From Agarivorans sp. Toyoura001 (GTDB taxonomy: Bacteria > Pseudomonadota > Gammaproteobacteria > Enterobacterales > Celerinatantimonadaceae): 64,000 nt of DNA. Positions 1 to 7,694 of the stretch are shown here, in pieces. Under the pieces are notes generated by a model. It was not told where the DNA came from. It saw nothing but the letters and a program-made list of their open reading frames with translations, and ran no database searches. The number at the start of each line of letters is the position of its first letter. Positions within the stretch are counted from its first letter, which is position 1. Location of the stretch: NCBI RefSeq assembly GCF_005405585.1, contig NZ_BJEQ01000002.1, forward strand, positions 62,001-126,000, given 5' to 3'. The translations under genes and the position numbers were made by a program.

Positions 1-52
1 TGTCCAAGCTGCTATTTAACGATGCAGTAGCGAGCGATTTTGCAGTGGTCAT
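1..52 (-). CDS. Partial CDS, 5' end only (possibly cyclopropane-fatty-acyl synthase)
   Basis: An ATG at 50-52 read leftwards opens a frame that stays open for 17 codons to the window edge. It is preceded by AAGGA at a good ribosome-binding distance and starts 22 bp after the DUF1365 gene stops, so it is very likely the next gene of the operon. The visible N-terminus is Ser/Thr/Ala-rich and not diagnostic. In ECF/ChrR-linked operons of this kind the gene after DUF1365 is often a cyclopropane-fatty-acid synthase or related methyltransferase; that identity is inference from gene order only. Confidence 0.5.
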   Translation of the reverse strand, partial: MTTAKSLATASLNSSLD

Positions 53-74
53 AAGTTTTCCTTAACAGCAAATA

Positions 75-809
75 TCAGTGAGTTTTGTCGCTGGCTGGAT
101 GACCATAAAATGGAACTTTTTTCATCCATAACTTCAATGCCTGCCAATAAATTCCCCCTACTACTTTAAGAGTGAGCAAAGGATATGACTTAATAACGCG
201 ACTAAGGCTAGAAGAGTTTAATGGCTGCTTAATTAAATTTACTCCAGCGCTAAATTCTTTCTGTTGCCGCCAGCAGTTAATCACCACAGTAACCTGTTGT
301 TCTACTAGCTTTACTTGCCAGTTGTAGCGCATATCCATTGGGTTGAACGGAGATACGTGAAAGGCTTTATCATGGTCTTCTAGAGTGTTTAAATCTAACC
401 AATATTGGTGTTTTTCTTTCCATGGGGTATTGGTAACTTCGGCCAGCATGTAATCAAACTTGTCGCCATCACCATAAAGCACAAAATTAACCGGGCTAAA
501 ATACCAACCAAGGCAACGAAACTGCCCCATTAGCACTACTTGTTTAGCGCTATAATCTGGCTGAAAACGCTGCTGAGCGGCCAAGGCTTTATCGCGAATG
601 CTGCCCGGTTGCTTGCCTAAATAGTCGCCTTCACGGAGCCGAAACCACGGCAGGAAGCGGCTGAAGTTTTTTAGCTGATTACGAACGGCTTGCTCCTCAG
701 CTAAATCTATCCATGCATAATAGAGCTTGTAGTTAAAGCCATGCTTACGTGGCACAAAACGCTGATGAAAGGTATCGCCAAAGGCAATAGAAGAGTGTTT
801 TACGTCCAT
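75..809 (-). CDS. DUF1365 family protein
   Basis: A 244-residue protein of the DUF1365 family, recognised from the N-terminal run with [17 protein letters not shown] and the [12 protein letters not shown] and [15 protein letters not shown] motifs. The biochemical function of the family is not established; it is typically found beside a FAD amine oxidase and a cyclopropane-fatty-acid synthase, which suggests membrane-lipid modification. The ATG at 809 has GGAG seven bases upstream and lies 10 bp after the FAD oxidase stop, so it is translated as part of the same leftward operon that begins at the NTF2-like gene. Confidence 0.88.
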   Translation of the reverse strand: MDVKHSSIAFGDTFHQRFVPRKHGFNYKLYYAWIDLAEEQAVRNQLKNFSRFLPWFRLREGDYLGKQPGSIRDKALAAQQRFQPDYSAKQVVLMGQFRCLGWYFSPVNFVLYGDGDKFDYMLAEVTNTPWKEKHQYWLDLNTLEDHDKAFHVSPFNPMDMRYNWQVKLVEQQVTVVINCWRQQKEFSAGVNLIKQPLNSSSLSRVIKSYPLLTLKVVGGIYWQALKLWMKKVPFYGHPASDKTH

Positions 810-819
810 CGTTTACTCC

Positions 820-2073
820 TCACAAATCGATGCCAAACTTACGACATACTTCCACCGCTGAACGCACACCATCTTCATGAAAACCGTTATGCCAATAAGC
901 GCCACAAAAGTAACTGTTATGCTGGCCATTAATCAGTTCACGTTGCTGCTGCGCGCCAAACCCTTCAACCGAAAACACCGGGTGCATATAGTTAAAGCGC
1001 TTAATCACTTTATCTTCAGCAATCGGCTCCAGTGGATTCAAGGTGACACAAAACTGCGGCGCATCCTCTAAACCCTGCAAACGATTCATATCGTAGGTAA
1101 CACTGGCCAGTCGGTCATTCCTATCGCCGCTAGGCGGTAGTAGGTAGTTCCAACTAGCACGAGCACGATGAATGCTTGGCAGCAGACGCTCGTCGGTATG
1201 TAGGATGACTTCATTACTTTGATATTTGAGTTTACCTAATACCTCTCGCTCATCAGTACTGGCTTCTGCGCCTAATACCGACAATGCTTGGTCACTATGG
1301 CAGGCAAACACTACGGCATCGCCCTGCCATGTCCACCCATCGCTGGTTTCAATGCTTACCCCTTCGTCGCCTCGTTGAATACTGGTGACTTGGCTGTTCA
1401 AGCGAATGTTATCTTCTAAGCCCGCAAGTAGCGGTTTTATATATTGCTTGGAACCACCTGGAACAACATGCCATTGCGGGCGATTAGCAACATCTAACAA
1501 GCCGTGGTTTACAAAAAAACGAGCAAAAAACTGCATTGGAAATTGGTTAATACCGTTTAGTGAAGACGACCAAATCGCCGCCCCCATGGGCAGCAAATAG
1601 TTTTCTTGAAACATTCTGGAAAAGCGGTGCTCTTGTAAAAACTGCCCCAAGCTTACCGAGGTATCTATGTCTACCGCTGCTTTAGCTAGCTTGTTAAAAC
1701 GCAAAATTTCGTTAATGAATTTATAGAAGCTAGGTTTAAGCAAGTTGCTACGTTGGGCAAACATAGTGTTTAGATCGTGCCCATTGTATTGTAAGTTAAG
1801 CTCTGGATTAACCACGCTAAAGCTCATTTCAGTAGGCTGAGCGTGAATACCTAACTTGTCCAGCAACTTATTAAACAAGGGGTAGGTACGGTCGTTAAAC
1901 ACAATAAAACCGGTATCTACCGCGTACTCTTTACCTTCTATTTCAATTTGATTGGTCGCGGTATGCCCGCCAAGATAATCATTTTGTTCCAGTAAGGTGA
2001 CATCGTGTTGTTCTTTTAATAAGTGGGCGCAGGTCATGCCTGATATGCCCGCTCCAATAACTGCTATTTTCAT
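820..2073 (-). CDS. FAD-dependent amine oxidase-like protein (COG2907 type)
   Basis: A 417-residue flavoprotein. The N-terminus has the dinucleotide-binding beta-alpha-beta with GAGISG at residues 7-12, followed by the acidic residue at the end of strand 2 and the GGHT motif typical of this oxidase group; the C-terminus has YFCGAYWHNGFHEDGVRSA, the second flavin-contacting segment. Substrate unknown. It lies third in a leftward operon (NTF2-like, SDR, this gene, DUF1365) next to an ECF sigma/ChrR pair; in other bacteria such genes are part of the singlet-oxygen or photo-oxidative response, and I infer the same here from the shared promoter motif. Confidence 0.88.
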   Translation of the reverse strand: MKIAVIGAGISGMTCAHLLKEQHDVTLLEQNDYLGGHTATNQIEIEGKEYAVDTGFIVFNDRTYPLFNKLLDKLGIHAQPTEMSFSVVNPELNLQYNGHDLNTMFAQRSNLLKPSFYKFINEILRFNKLAKAAVDIDTSVSLGQFLQEHRFSRMFQENYLLPMGAAIWSSSLNGINQFPMQFFARFFVNHGLLDVANRPQWHVVPGGSKQYIKPLLAGLEDNIRLNSQVTSIQRGDEGVSIETSDGWTWQGDAVVFACHSDQALSVLGAEASTDEREVLGKLKYQSNEVILHTDERLLPSIHRARASWNYLLPPSGDRNDRLASVTYDMNRLQGLEDAPQFCVTLNPLEPIAEDKVIKRFNYMHPVFSVEGFGAQQQRELINGQHNSYFCGAYWHNGFHEDGVRSAVEVCRKFGIDL

Positions 2074-2077
2074 CTAT

Positions 2078-2800
2078 CTATGCTCCTTCCTTGTGAGCTA
2101 AACGGCGACAGAGAGATTGTTGCCAAGATACTGGCAAACAATTCAAAAAGTGTAATATTCCGCTGAATACACCAGGGAAATTAATACTTGTTTTACCCTT
2201 TGCTAAACCCTTCATAATGTATTGGCTAGCCTGCTCTGAACTAATCATATTGGGCATGGCAAAGGCATTTTTATCGGTGAGAGGGGTTTTAACAAAACCT
2301 GGTTGCACACAATGCACACTCACCTGTTTGGCGGCTAAATCGGTACCAAGCGCCTGAGATAAGTAGTGTATTGCCGCTTTGCTGCTACCATAGGCGCCAG
2401 CTTGGCTAAACGGCAGTAAATGCGCCAAACTGCCTACCAAGGCTAGTTGGGAGCCAGGTTTTAGCTGCCCCCACACACCATCTAAACAGTTGGCAACGGT
2501 AAGCACATTGGCTTGCCATACGCGGCTAAACAATTCAGCGTCAAAGCACTCTGGGTCTAGGTATTCGCAGTTACCGGCACACAAAACAATTAAGTCCATG
2601 GCTGGTAACTCACTCAAGCTGGCTCTCACTTTCGCTAAATCAGCTAACTCTAGCGGCAAAGCTGTGATGCCTTTGTCTGTTAATTCTTGCAAGCGCTCTT
2701 TATTTCGCCCTTGCCCCCATACTTGGTGACCTTTGGCGGCATAATCTAACGCCAACTGTTTACCAATGCCCGAGCTAGCCCCAGTGATAAGAATATTCAT
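2078..2800 (-). CDS. Short-chain dehydrogenase/reductase
   Basis: A 240-residue classical SDR. It shows the TGASSGIG cofactor motif at residues 6-13, the CAG segment after strand 4, and the catalytic Tyr-x-x-x-Lys in AYGSSKAA with an upstream serine in VGSLAH. NAD(P)H-dependent oxidoreduction of an unknown substrate is expected. The start codon overlaps the stop of the NTF2-like gene (ATGA), and the next gene begins 4 bp after its end, indicating translational coupling in the operon. Confidence 0.9.
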   Translation of the reverse strand: MNILITGASSGIGKQLALDYAAKGHQVWGQGRNKERLQELTDKGITALPLELADLAKVRASLSELPAMDLIVLCAGNCEYLDPECFDAELFSRVWQANVLTVANCLDGVWGQLKPGSQLALVGSLAHLLPFSQAGAYGSSKAAIHYLSQALGTDLAAKQVSVHCVQPGFVKTPLTDKNAFAMPNMISSEQASQYIMKGLAKGKTSINFPGVFSGILHFLNCLPVSWQQSLCRRLAHKEGA

Positions 2801-3237
2801 TGGGCTAGACCATTTTTTAACTTTTTAGACAACCAGCCAATCACCGGAATATGGTCATGCAACATGGCGCTCACATCGTAGTAATCGCGATGGTAATAGA
2901 TTTTTTCATCAAACTTGAGGTGGCTTATTCCGTCTAGCGCAATTAAGCGACCGTTTCCGAGTTTAGGATGAGCAAACTGCATTTGCCAAGTAAGGCTGAA
3001 TTCGCCATCTGCAATCAAACGCGAGGAAAAAATAAACTCGCATTTATCGGTATTCACTAATAGATGCTCGAAATACTGACTTAAGTCTGCAATGCCGTGT
3101 AGATGATGCAGAGGGTCAATAAACTCCACATTGTCGGTGTAAATCTCGGATAAACGCGCCACTTGGGCCATGCCAAGCTCAGAGTAAAACTGTTCTAGCT
3201 GCTGGACGATTGGGGGCATCGACGCTGAAGTTTTCAT
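2797..3237 (-). CDS. NTF2-like (SnoaL-type) protein, first gene of the ECF-linked operon
   Basis: A 146-residue protein with the cone-shaped NTF2/SnoaL fold signature: an N-terminal helix with LEQFYSEL, an IYTDNVEFIDPLHHLHG segment and a C-terminal DYYDVSAML strand. Proteins like this may bind or isomerise small hydrophobic molecules; no specific reaction can be assigned. It is the promoter-proximal gene of the leftward operon, and an ECF-type promoter motif lies about 60-85 bp upstream. The ATG at 3237 has a weak AAGGA-like element (AAAAGGAT) just upstream. Confidence 0.8.
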   Translation of the reverse strand: MKTSASMPPIVQQLEQFYSELGMAQVARLSEIYTDNVEFIDPLHHLHGIADLSQYFEHLLVNTDKCEFIFSSRLIADGEFSLTWQMQFAHPKLGNGRLIALDGISHLKFDEKIYYHRDYYDVSAMLHDHIPVIGWLSKKLKNGLAQ

Positions 3238-3295
3238 GAAAAATCCTTTTAGCTAAAAAAATCTAAGCATTTGTTTCTATTGTTGTTAATCATAG

Positions 3296-3321
3296 TACGT
3301 GAAAGATAATAAGAAAGATCA
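3296..3321 (-). promoter_or_regulatory. Candidate ECF (RpoE/ChrR-type) promoter of the leftward operon
   Basis: Read leftwards the stretch contains TGATCT (3321-3316), 16 nt, then CGTA (3299-3296). This matches the TGATCC/CGTA promoter style reported for sigma factors paired with ChrR anti-sigmas. Its distance to the NTF2-like start (about 60 bp) is suitable. Confidence 0.6.
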
Positions 3322-3388
3322 TTCATCTTTTTTTGCACTCTATACGTAATACAAAACAACTAAGTAGTTTTTAGGAGCTGATCCGCTT

Positions 3389-3997
3389 ATGCCTCAGTTG
3401 TACCCATTGATGATTTGCAGTGAACACTACATGCCCGAGCGATACGCAAGAATACGTGGCCAGGGGTCTGTGTTCATTGCCAGTTTACGGGCAGCAGAGA
3501 AAGCCGGTGGAATGTGGTTAGCCTTTCAAGACAGCAATGGAAACAGCGCAGTTAAGCAAGGTGATATTGTAAGTTTTGCGCAAATTAGCCATATAGATTG
3601 GTTGAGCCAAGCGGAGATTGTGGTTGAATGTAAAGTGCTAAATTGGGGTCAGGTTTGCGCGAATGCTCTAGCGTTTAGTAATGAATGGATGGCCCCTTGT
3701 ATAAGGGCTGAATCTTTAGAGCTTTGGCCAAATCTCTATAAACAAAGAAATACCCATGCATTACAACTCGCCCTAGAAAAAATCAACTTACAGTATCCAG
3801 AACTCAAAGCCTCTGACCTGCAGGAAAATATAAGTAGCGAATGTGTAAAGCAGCTTTGTTGGCGCTGGTTAGAGCTACTTCCCCTGCCTATTAATACCAA
3901 GCAGCGCTTGCTTAAGTCCCCTTCTGCATCTTTGTGTATACGTTATTTAGGTTTTATTTTGAGACAAAGTGATCGTTTTAATCATCTACCCCGTTAA
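3389..3997 (+). CDS. LON substrate-binding-domain-like protein
   Basis: A 202-residue protein whose N-terminus (YPLMICSEHYMPERYARI, residues 5-22) matches the opening strand and helix of the ATP-dependent protease LON N-terminal substrate-binding domain; no ATPase or protease domain follows, as in the stand-alone LON-domain family. The C-terminal half is helical with no motif I recognise. AGGAG lies upstream of the ATG. It sits between the ECF-controlled operon and the ECF sigma gene; its stop codon overlaps the candidate sigma promoter. Function unknown; a role in the same stress response is only suggested by position. Confidence 0.75.
   Translation: MPQLYPLMICSEHYMPERYARIRGQGSVFIASLRAAEKAGGMWLAFQDSNGNSAVKQGDIVSFAQISHIDWLSQAEIVVECKVLNWGQVCANALAFSNEWMAPCIRAESLELWPNLYKQRNTHALQLALEKINLQYPELKASDLQENISSECVKQLCWRWLELLPLPINTKQRLLKSPSASLCIRYLGFILRQSDRFNHLPR
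3970..3995 (+). promoter_or_regulatory. Candidate ECF autoregulatory promoter of the sigma/anti-sigma pair
   Basis: TGATCG at 3970-3975, 16 nt, then CGTT at 3992-3995. The spacing is identical to the candidate promoter of the divergent operon and the hexamer differs by one base, so positive autoregulation of the sigma factor is likely. It overlaps the end of the LON-domain gene. Confidence 0.5.
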
Positions 3998-4029
3998 TCA
4001 GTTATCAATCCGACAACGATTTTGGCAAT

Positions 4030-4656
4030 ATGGAAATACAACGCTCAGTATCGACAATCGGTGGAACAACAACACGCATGGCTACTCAGGTTTCCCAGCC
4101 CAATAAAGACGATGGTATCGCCCTGTTATTGGCAAACATTGCAAGTAAGCAGTGTAAGCGCAGTTACGACACCTTGTTCCGCGAAGTTGCTCCACGCTTA
4201 CTTAATTTGGCGCGTAAGCAGTTTGTAGATGAATCCTTGGCACTTGAAATGGTGCAAGAAACCATGCTCAAACTATGGCTAAAAGCGGGTTTATACGACG
4301 CCTCCAAAGGCAATGCGATGACGTGGATATTTTCGGTGTCGCGGAACGTGAAGTTTGACTTAATGCGCAAAGGCAAGCACCAGCAAAGCTGGGTGCAAGG
4401 CGACGACCTTTGGCCAATTCTCACTGAAGAAGAAGACTCAGACAAAATATCTTCTGAGGATCAAGAGTTAGTGAGTAATGAACTCAAAGAGCTAATAGAA
4501 CGTTTGCCAGAAGAACAAGCTGATATTGTTCGGCGGGTCTACCTACATGGTGAGTCTCAACAACAAGTATCGGAAATATTGAATTTACCGCTTGGCACTG
4601 TGAAAAGTCGCCTTAGATTAGCGCTGAAAAAAATGAAGGAGGTTTTAGATGACTAG
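4030..4656 (+). CDS. ECF RNA polymerase sigma factor (RpoE-like, ChrR partner)
   Basis: A sigma-70 family factor with only regions 2 and 4. Region 2 spans roughly residues 45-115 (LFREVAPRLLNLARK, followed by EMVQETMLKLWLKA and MTWIFSVSRNVKFDLMRK); region 4 spans roughly 150-205 with the helix-turn-helix QQQVSEILNLPLGTVKSRLRL split across its two helices. It directs transcription of a stress regulon when released by the zinc anti-sigma encoded immediately downstream. The 208-residue frame starts at 4030; an in-frame ATG at 4078 gives 192 residues and is equally possible because neither has a strong ribosome-binding site. Its 3' end overlaps the anti-sigma gene by 8 nt. Confidence 0.93.
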   Translation: MEIQRSVSTIGGTTTRMATQVSQPNKDDGIALLLANIASKQCKRSYDTLFREVAPRLLNLARKQFVDESLALEMVQETMLKLWLKAGLYDASKGNAMTWIFSVSRNVKFDLMRKGKHQQSWVQGDDLWPILTEEEDSDKISSEDQELVSNELKELIERLPEEQADIVRRVYLHGESQQQVSEILNLPLGTVKSRLRLALKKMKEVLDD

Positions 4657-5326
4657 CATTCAATTTCATCCAGTTGAGGAGACTCTCAACCTATATGCCG
4701 CTGGCCAATTAGACCCCGCTATGAGCATTATGGTAAGTGCCCATTTGGAATACTGCACCGAGTGTAGACAACGGGTGCACGCCATTGAACAAAAAATGGC
4801 CGCTCAGTTAGAAGATACCCAACCTGCAGCCATGAGCAATGATCTGGATTCGATGCTGCAAATGATTATGCAGCAAAGTGCTGAAACAGTGATTGAGCCT
4901 AGCCAGCCAAGGCTGCAAGAAGAAATCAGTTTAGGGGATAAACGTTTTCCATTGCCACGTGCATTGCAGGCTCATCCGCAACACATTGGCCCCTGGGGAC
5001 GCTTACCGGGTAAAATTCAACGAGCCCGTGTAGATGCTGTTAGTGACAGTAAAATGAACTTTATTTACATGGATCAAGATAGTGCCTTGCCAGAGCATAC
5101 TCATCAAGGTCAAGAGATAACCTTGGTACTAGCTGGCACCTTTATTGATGATGCAGGTAGCTATGTTCCGGGTGATTTTATTATTCAAAATACTGAGAAT
5201 AAACACACCCCGCGCACTGCAGCTAACCAAGATTGCCTATGTTTAACCTTGTTAGATGCGCCACTGCATTTTACTTCGGGACTGGCATCTTTACTTAACC
5301 CATTTAGCCAGTTGTTTTTTAAGTAA
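4649..5326 (+). CDS. chrR: ChrR-type zinc anti-sigma factor with C-terminal cupin domain
   Basis: A 225-residue anti-sigma factor. The N-terminal anti-sigma domain carries His7, His32, Cys36 and Cys39 (HLEYCTEC), matching the His6/His31/Cys35/Cys38 zinc site of Rhodobacter ChrR. The C-terminal half is a cupin with EHTHQGQE and a later conserved His (NKHTPRTA), the part needed for the response to singlet oxygen in the characterised system. AAGGAGG precedes the ATG, and the gene overlaps the sigma gene by 8 nt, so the pair is translated together. It should hold the sigma factor inactive in the cytoplasm. Confidence 0.92.
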   Translation: MTSIQFHPVEETLNLYAAGQLDPAMSIMVSAHLEYCTECRQRVHAIEQKMAAQLEDTQPAAMSNDLDSMLQMIMQQSAETVIEPSQPRLQEEISLGDKRFPLPRALQAHPQHIGPWGRLPGKIQRARVDAVSDSKMNFIYMDQDSALPEHTHQGQEITLVLAGTFIDDAGSYVPGDFIIQNTENKHTPRTAANQDCLCLTLLDAPLHFTSGLASLLNPFSQLFFK

Positions 5327-5362
5327 AACTCAAGCCAAGCACTGGCAAACGTAAATCTTTAT

Positions 5363-5389
5363 AAAGGCCCTTATCTAAGGGCCTTTTTT
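5363..5389 (+). terminator. Rho-independent terminator after chrR
   Basis: A perfect 10-bp stem (AAAGGCCCTT pairing with AAGGGCCTTT) with a 4-nt loop ATCT, followed by a run of T. Placed 37 bp after the chrR stop. Confidence 0.9.
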
Positions 5390-5591
5390 ATTGGCTGTTT
5401 GCCACTTACCACTCAAACCAAGCATCTTCGTGTATTACAGCAACGGTAAACCACAATGCCGGCGTTCCTCATCGAATGCTGACTTACTCCTCCCCCTCAA
5501 TTTAGTTGATAGATACGCGTTCGCTTAACTATCTGTATTTTTTAAATAAAAGAATACTAATGTTGAGTTGCTCTCTATTTAGATCCAAATG

Positions 5592-5638
5592 TGGTTGACT
5601 AAATCAACCAATATAAATATAGTAGATAAAATCAACCA
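5592..5638. promoter_or_regulatory. Two copies of a palindromic operator before the DUF2798 gene
   Basis: Site 1 (5592-5610) is TGGTTGA, 5 nt, TCAACCA. Site 2 (5620-5638) matches it at 15 of 19 positions and keeps the right arm AAATCAACCA intact. The centres are 28 bp apart and site 2 ends 18 bp before the DUF2798 start, a position suited to repression. The rest of 5390-5591 holds nothing I can identify. The cognate regulator is not evident in the window. Confidence 0.5.
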
Positions 5639-5656
5639 TATGCAAATAGGTACAAA

Positions 5657-6157
5657 TTGAACAACGAAATGAGCACACCAATAACAGCAGCCGTAACGGC
5701 AGACGCTAAATCCAACCCACTGTTCTACAAAATTTTAGTCGTGCTCGCCATGATGTCTGTTATCGCGGGTACCCTGACTGGCGTGATGACTTATATACAG
5801 GTGGGATACAGCGACTCCTTTGTAGTGATTTGGTTAGAGGCATTTCTTACTACCGCCGTTATTTTGATGCCGGTTGGTCTAGTAATGATGAGCCTAGTGA
5901 GCAAGTTAATCGCCAAGCTACTGCCACATATAGCAGAGTCTGCACGTAACCCGATTGTTGGAGTGATCATGGCAGTCATCATGGAATCGATTATGGCTTT
6001 TACTACCACCGCTAAAAATATCGGCTTTGCTAATAGATCAGAATTTGCCAGCGCGTGGCTAGAGGTTTTTTTAGTCGCACTGCCGGTAGGTTTAAGCCTT
6101 ATGCTGATTATTTCAATGACAGTCAAACCTAAAATTGAAAAATTCTTAAAAAGCTAA
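5657..6157 (+). CDS. DUF2798 family membrane protein
   Basis: A 166-residue membrane protein with four predicted hydrophobic helices arranged as two similar halves: each half has a short helix (VVLAMMSVIAGTLTGV; VGVIMAVIMESIMAF) followed by a WLEAFL/WLEVFL element and a second helix rich in P-V-G-L. This internal repeat is typical of DUF2798. Function unknown. I take the TTG at 5657 as start because AGG lies six bases upstream; an in-frame ATG at 5669 is the alternative. A DUF3861 gene follows 22 bp later and is probably co-transcribed; both may be controlled by the paired palindromes upstream. Confidence 0.8.
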   Translation: MNNEMSTPITAAVTADAKSNPLFYKILVVLAMMSVIAGTLTGVMTYIQVGYSDSFVVIWLEAFLTTAVILMPVGLVMMSLVSKLIAKLLPHIAESARNPIVGVIMAVIMESIMAFTTTAKNIGFANRSEFASAWLEVFLVALPVGLSLMLIISMTVKPKIEKFLKS

Positions 6158-6179
6158 ACAACCTTAGAGTGAGAAAAGT

Positions 6180-6476
6180 ATGACGACACGTACCAGAAAA
6201 GAAAATGGCTACCGTATCACTATTGAAGAACTCGATACTGAAGCGCCTAAAACCATGGTATTCGAATACCAAGACAGAGAAGACTTGTTTACGGTTGTAG
6301 AAAAACTAAAGCAAGGCAGTGGCTTAGAAGAAAACATCGCCACCAAAGTGGGTGTAGCCTTGCGTTTATTAGGGCCGGTTATGATGCAAAATCGTAAACA
6401 CGATTTGTTCATCGATTTTATGCCACACTTCAAAGCATTTATGCATAAACTGAAAGCAACGGTAAAAGCCAGTTAA
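6180..6476 (+). CDS. DUF3861 family protein
   Basis: A 98-residue cytoplasmic protein with the DUF3861 pattern: a strand NGYRITIEEL at the start, FEYQDREDLFTVVEKLK in the middle and a GVALRLLGPVMMQNRKHDLF helix. Structures are known for the family but no function. It begins 22 bp after the DUF2798 gene with GTGAG a few bases before the ATG. Confidence 0.85.
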   Translation: MTTRTRKENGYRITIEELDTEAPKTMVFEYQDREDLFTVVEKLKQGSGLEENIATKVGVALRLLGPVMMQNRKHDLFIDFMPHFKAFMHKLKATVKAS

Positions 6477-6596
6477 GTAGGGCTAAAGTAAACTTCGCTG
6501 AGCCGCCCTTTAACTAACGCTGGCAAGCATTATTATTTACCTTGCACGCGGTAAGGTAAACAAGCTTATTCGACATGGATAGAGGATATATACTTT

Positions 6597-7592
6597 ATGA
6601 AAAACAAGTGTGCACTTGCCTTAGCGATGCTGTTGTCTGTGGTATCGATTCAGACCAATGCAAAAGAGTGTGGCAGCGTAAGCATTGCCGATATGAACTG
6701 GAATTCAGCAAGCCTGATGGCGCATATTGACCAGTTTATATTAGAACATGGCTTTGGCTGTGAAGCCGAATTGATACCTGGAGATAGCGTTCCAACAGGG
6801 ATATCAATGATAGAAAAAGGCTACCCAGATATCGCGCCGGAGCTTTGGACCAATGGTATTAAGGAAGCCTTAGACAAAGGTGTTGCCGATAAGCGTTTAC
6901 GCTACGCCGGTAACTCCTTAACAGACGGCGGTGAAGAAGGTTTTTGGGTTGCCGACTTCTTGGTAGAGAAGCACCCAGAGCTTGCCACCATTGAGGGGGT
7001 GATTAAACACGCAAACTTATTCAAACATCCGGAAGATGATGAAAAATCTGCGTTTTATGGCTGTCCGGCAGGATGGACCTGTCAAATAACCTCAGAGCAT
7101 TTGTTCAATGCATTAGCGCTTGAGAAGCATGGTTTTGAGATGATAGATCCTGGTTCAGGTGCCGCTTTAGCTGGTGAACTGGCTAAAGCCTATGAACGCA
7201 AAAAGCCATGGTTTGGTTATTACTGGTCACCCACCCCAGTGTTGGGTAAATACACCATGGTAAAAGTTGATTTTGGCAGTGGCACAGACCTAGATGAATA
7301 CCGCAACTGTACTACCCAGCCAGACTGTGAGTCACCTAAAGTCACTATGTACCCGCCCTCGCCAGTGCATTCGGTTACCACGGAATCATTTGCTAAAAGT
7401 GAACCTTTAGCCTTTGAATATCTGGGTCAGCGAGGTTTTAGCAACCAACAAATGAGCCTTTTACTGGCTTGGATGGAAGACAACCAGGCTGACGCAGAAG
7501 AGGCGATGTATTACTTTTTTGAACATCATCCTGAGCTTTGGCAAGTTTGGCTCTCAGAAGACGTAGCAAACAAAGTAGCAGCGGCTTTATAG
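6597..7592 (+). CDS. Glycine betaine/choline-type ABC transporter binding protein (ProX/OpuAC family)
   Basis: A 331-residue periplasmic protein with a cleavable signal peptide (residues 1-22, ending NAKE) and the OpuAC fold. The family landmarks are the VSIADMNWNSASLMAHID opening, the DIAPELWTNGI segment, the YGCPAGWTCQ loop and the aromatic-rich KPWFGYYWSPTPVLGKY ligand region, which points to a quaternary ammonium ligand. No ABC permease or ATPase gene adjoins it, so it must work with a transporter encoded elsewhere. AGAGGAT lies before the ATG; a terminator follows. Confidence 0.88.
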   Translation: MKNKCALALAMLLSVVSIQTNAKECGSVSIADMNWNSASLMAHIDQFILEHGFGCEAELIPGDSVPTGISMIEKGYPDIAPELWTNGIKEALDKGVADKRLRYAGNSLTDGGEEGFWVADFLVEKHPELATIEGVIKHANLFKHPEDDEKSAFYGCPAGWTCQITSEHLFNALALEKHGFEMIDPGSGAALAGELAKAYERKKPWFGYYWSPTPVLGKYTMVKVDFGSGTDLDEYRNCTTQPDCESPKVTMYPPSPVHSVTTESFAKSEPLAFEYLGQRGFSNQQMSLLLAWMEDNQADAEEAMYYFFEHHPELWQVWLSEDVANKVAAAL

Positions 7593-7600
7593 CATTAATC

Positions 7601-7638
7601 AAAAAGGCCGAAGCACATGTAAGCCTTCGGGCCTTTTT
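7601..7638 (+). terminator. Terminator after the betaine-binding protein gene
   Basis: AAAAAGGCCGAAG and CTTCGGGCCTTTTT form a stem with one bulged base around a short loop, ending in a T run. Confidence 0.8.
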
Positions 7639-7694
7639 CTAGAGTACTTGAGCCTTAAACGCTCTGTTTGAGGCTGCTAATAGGTTTTAAGAAA

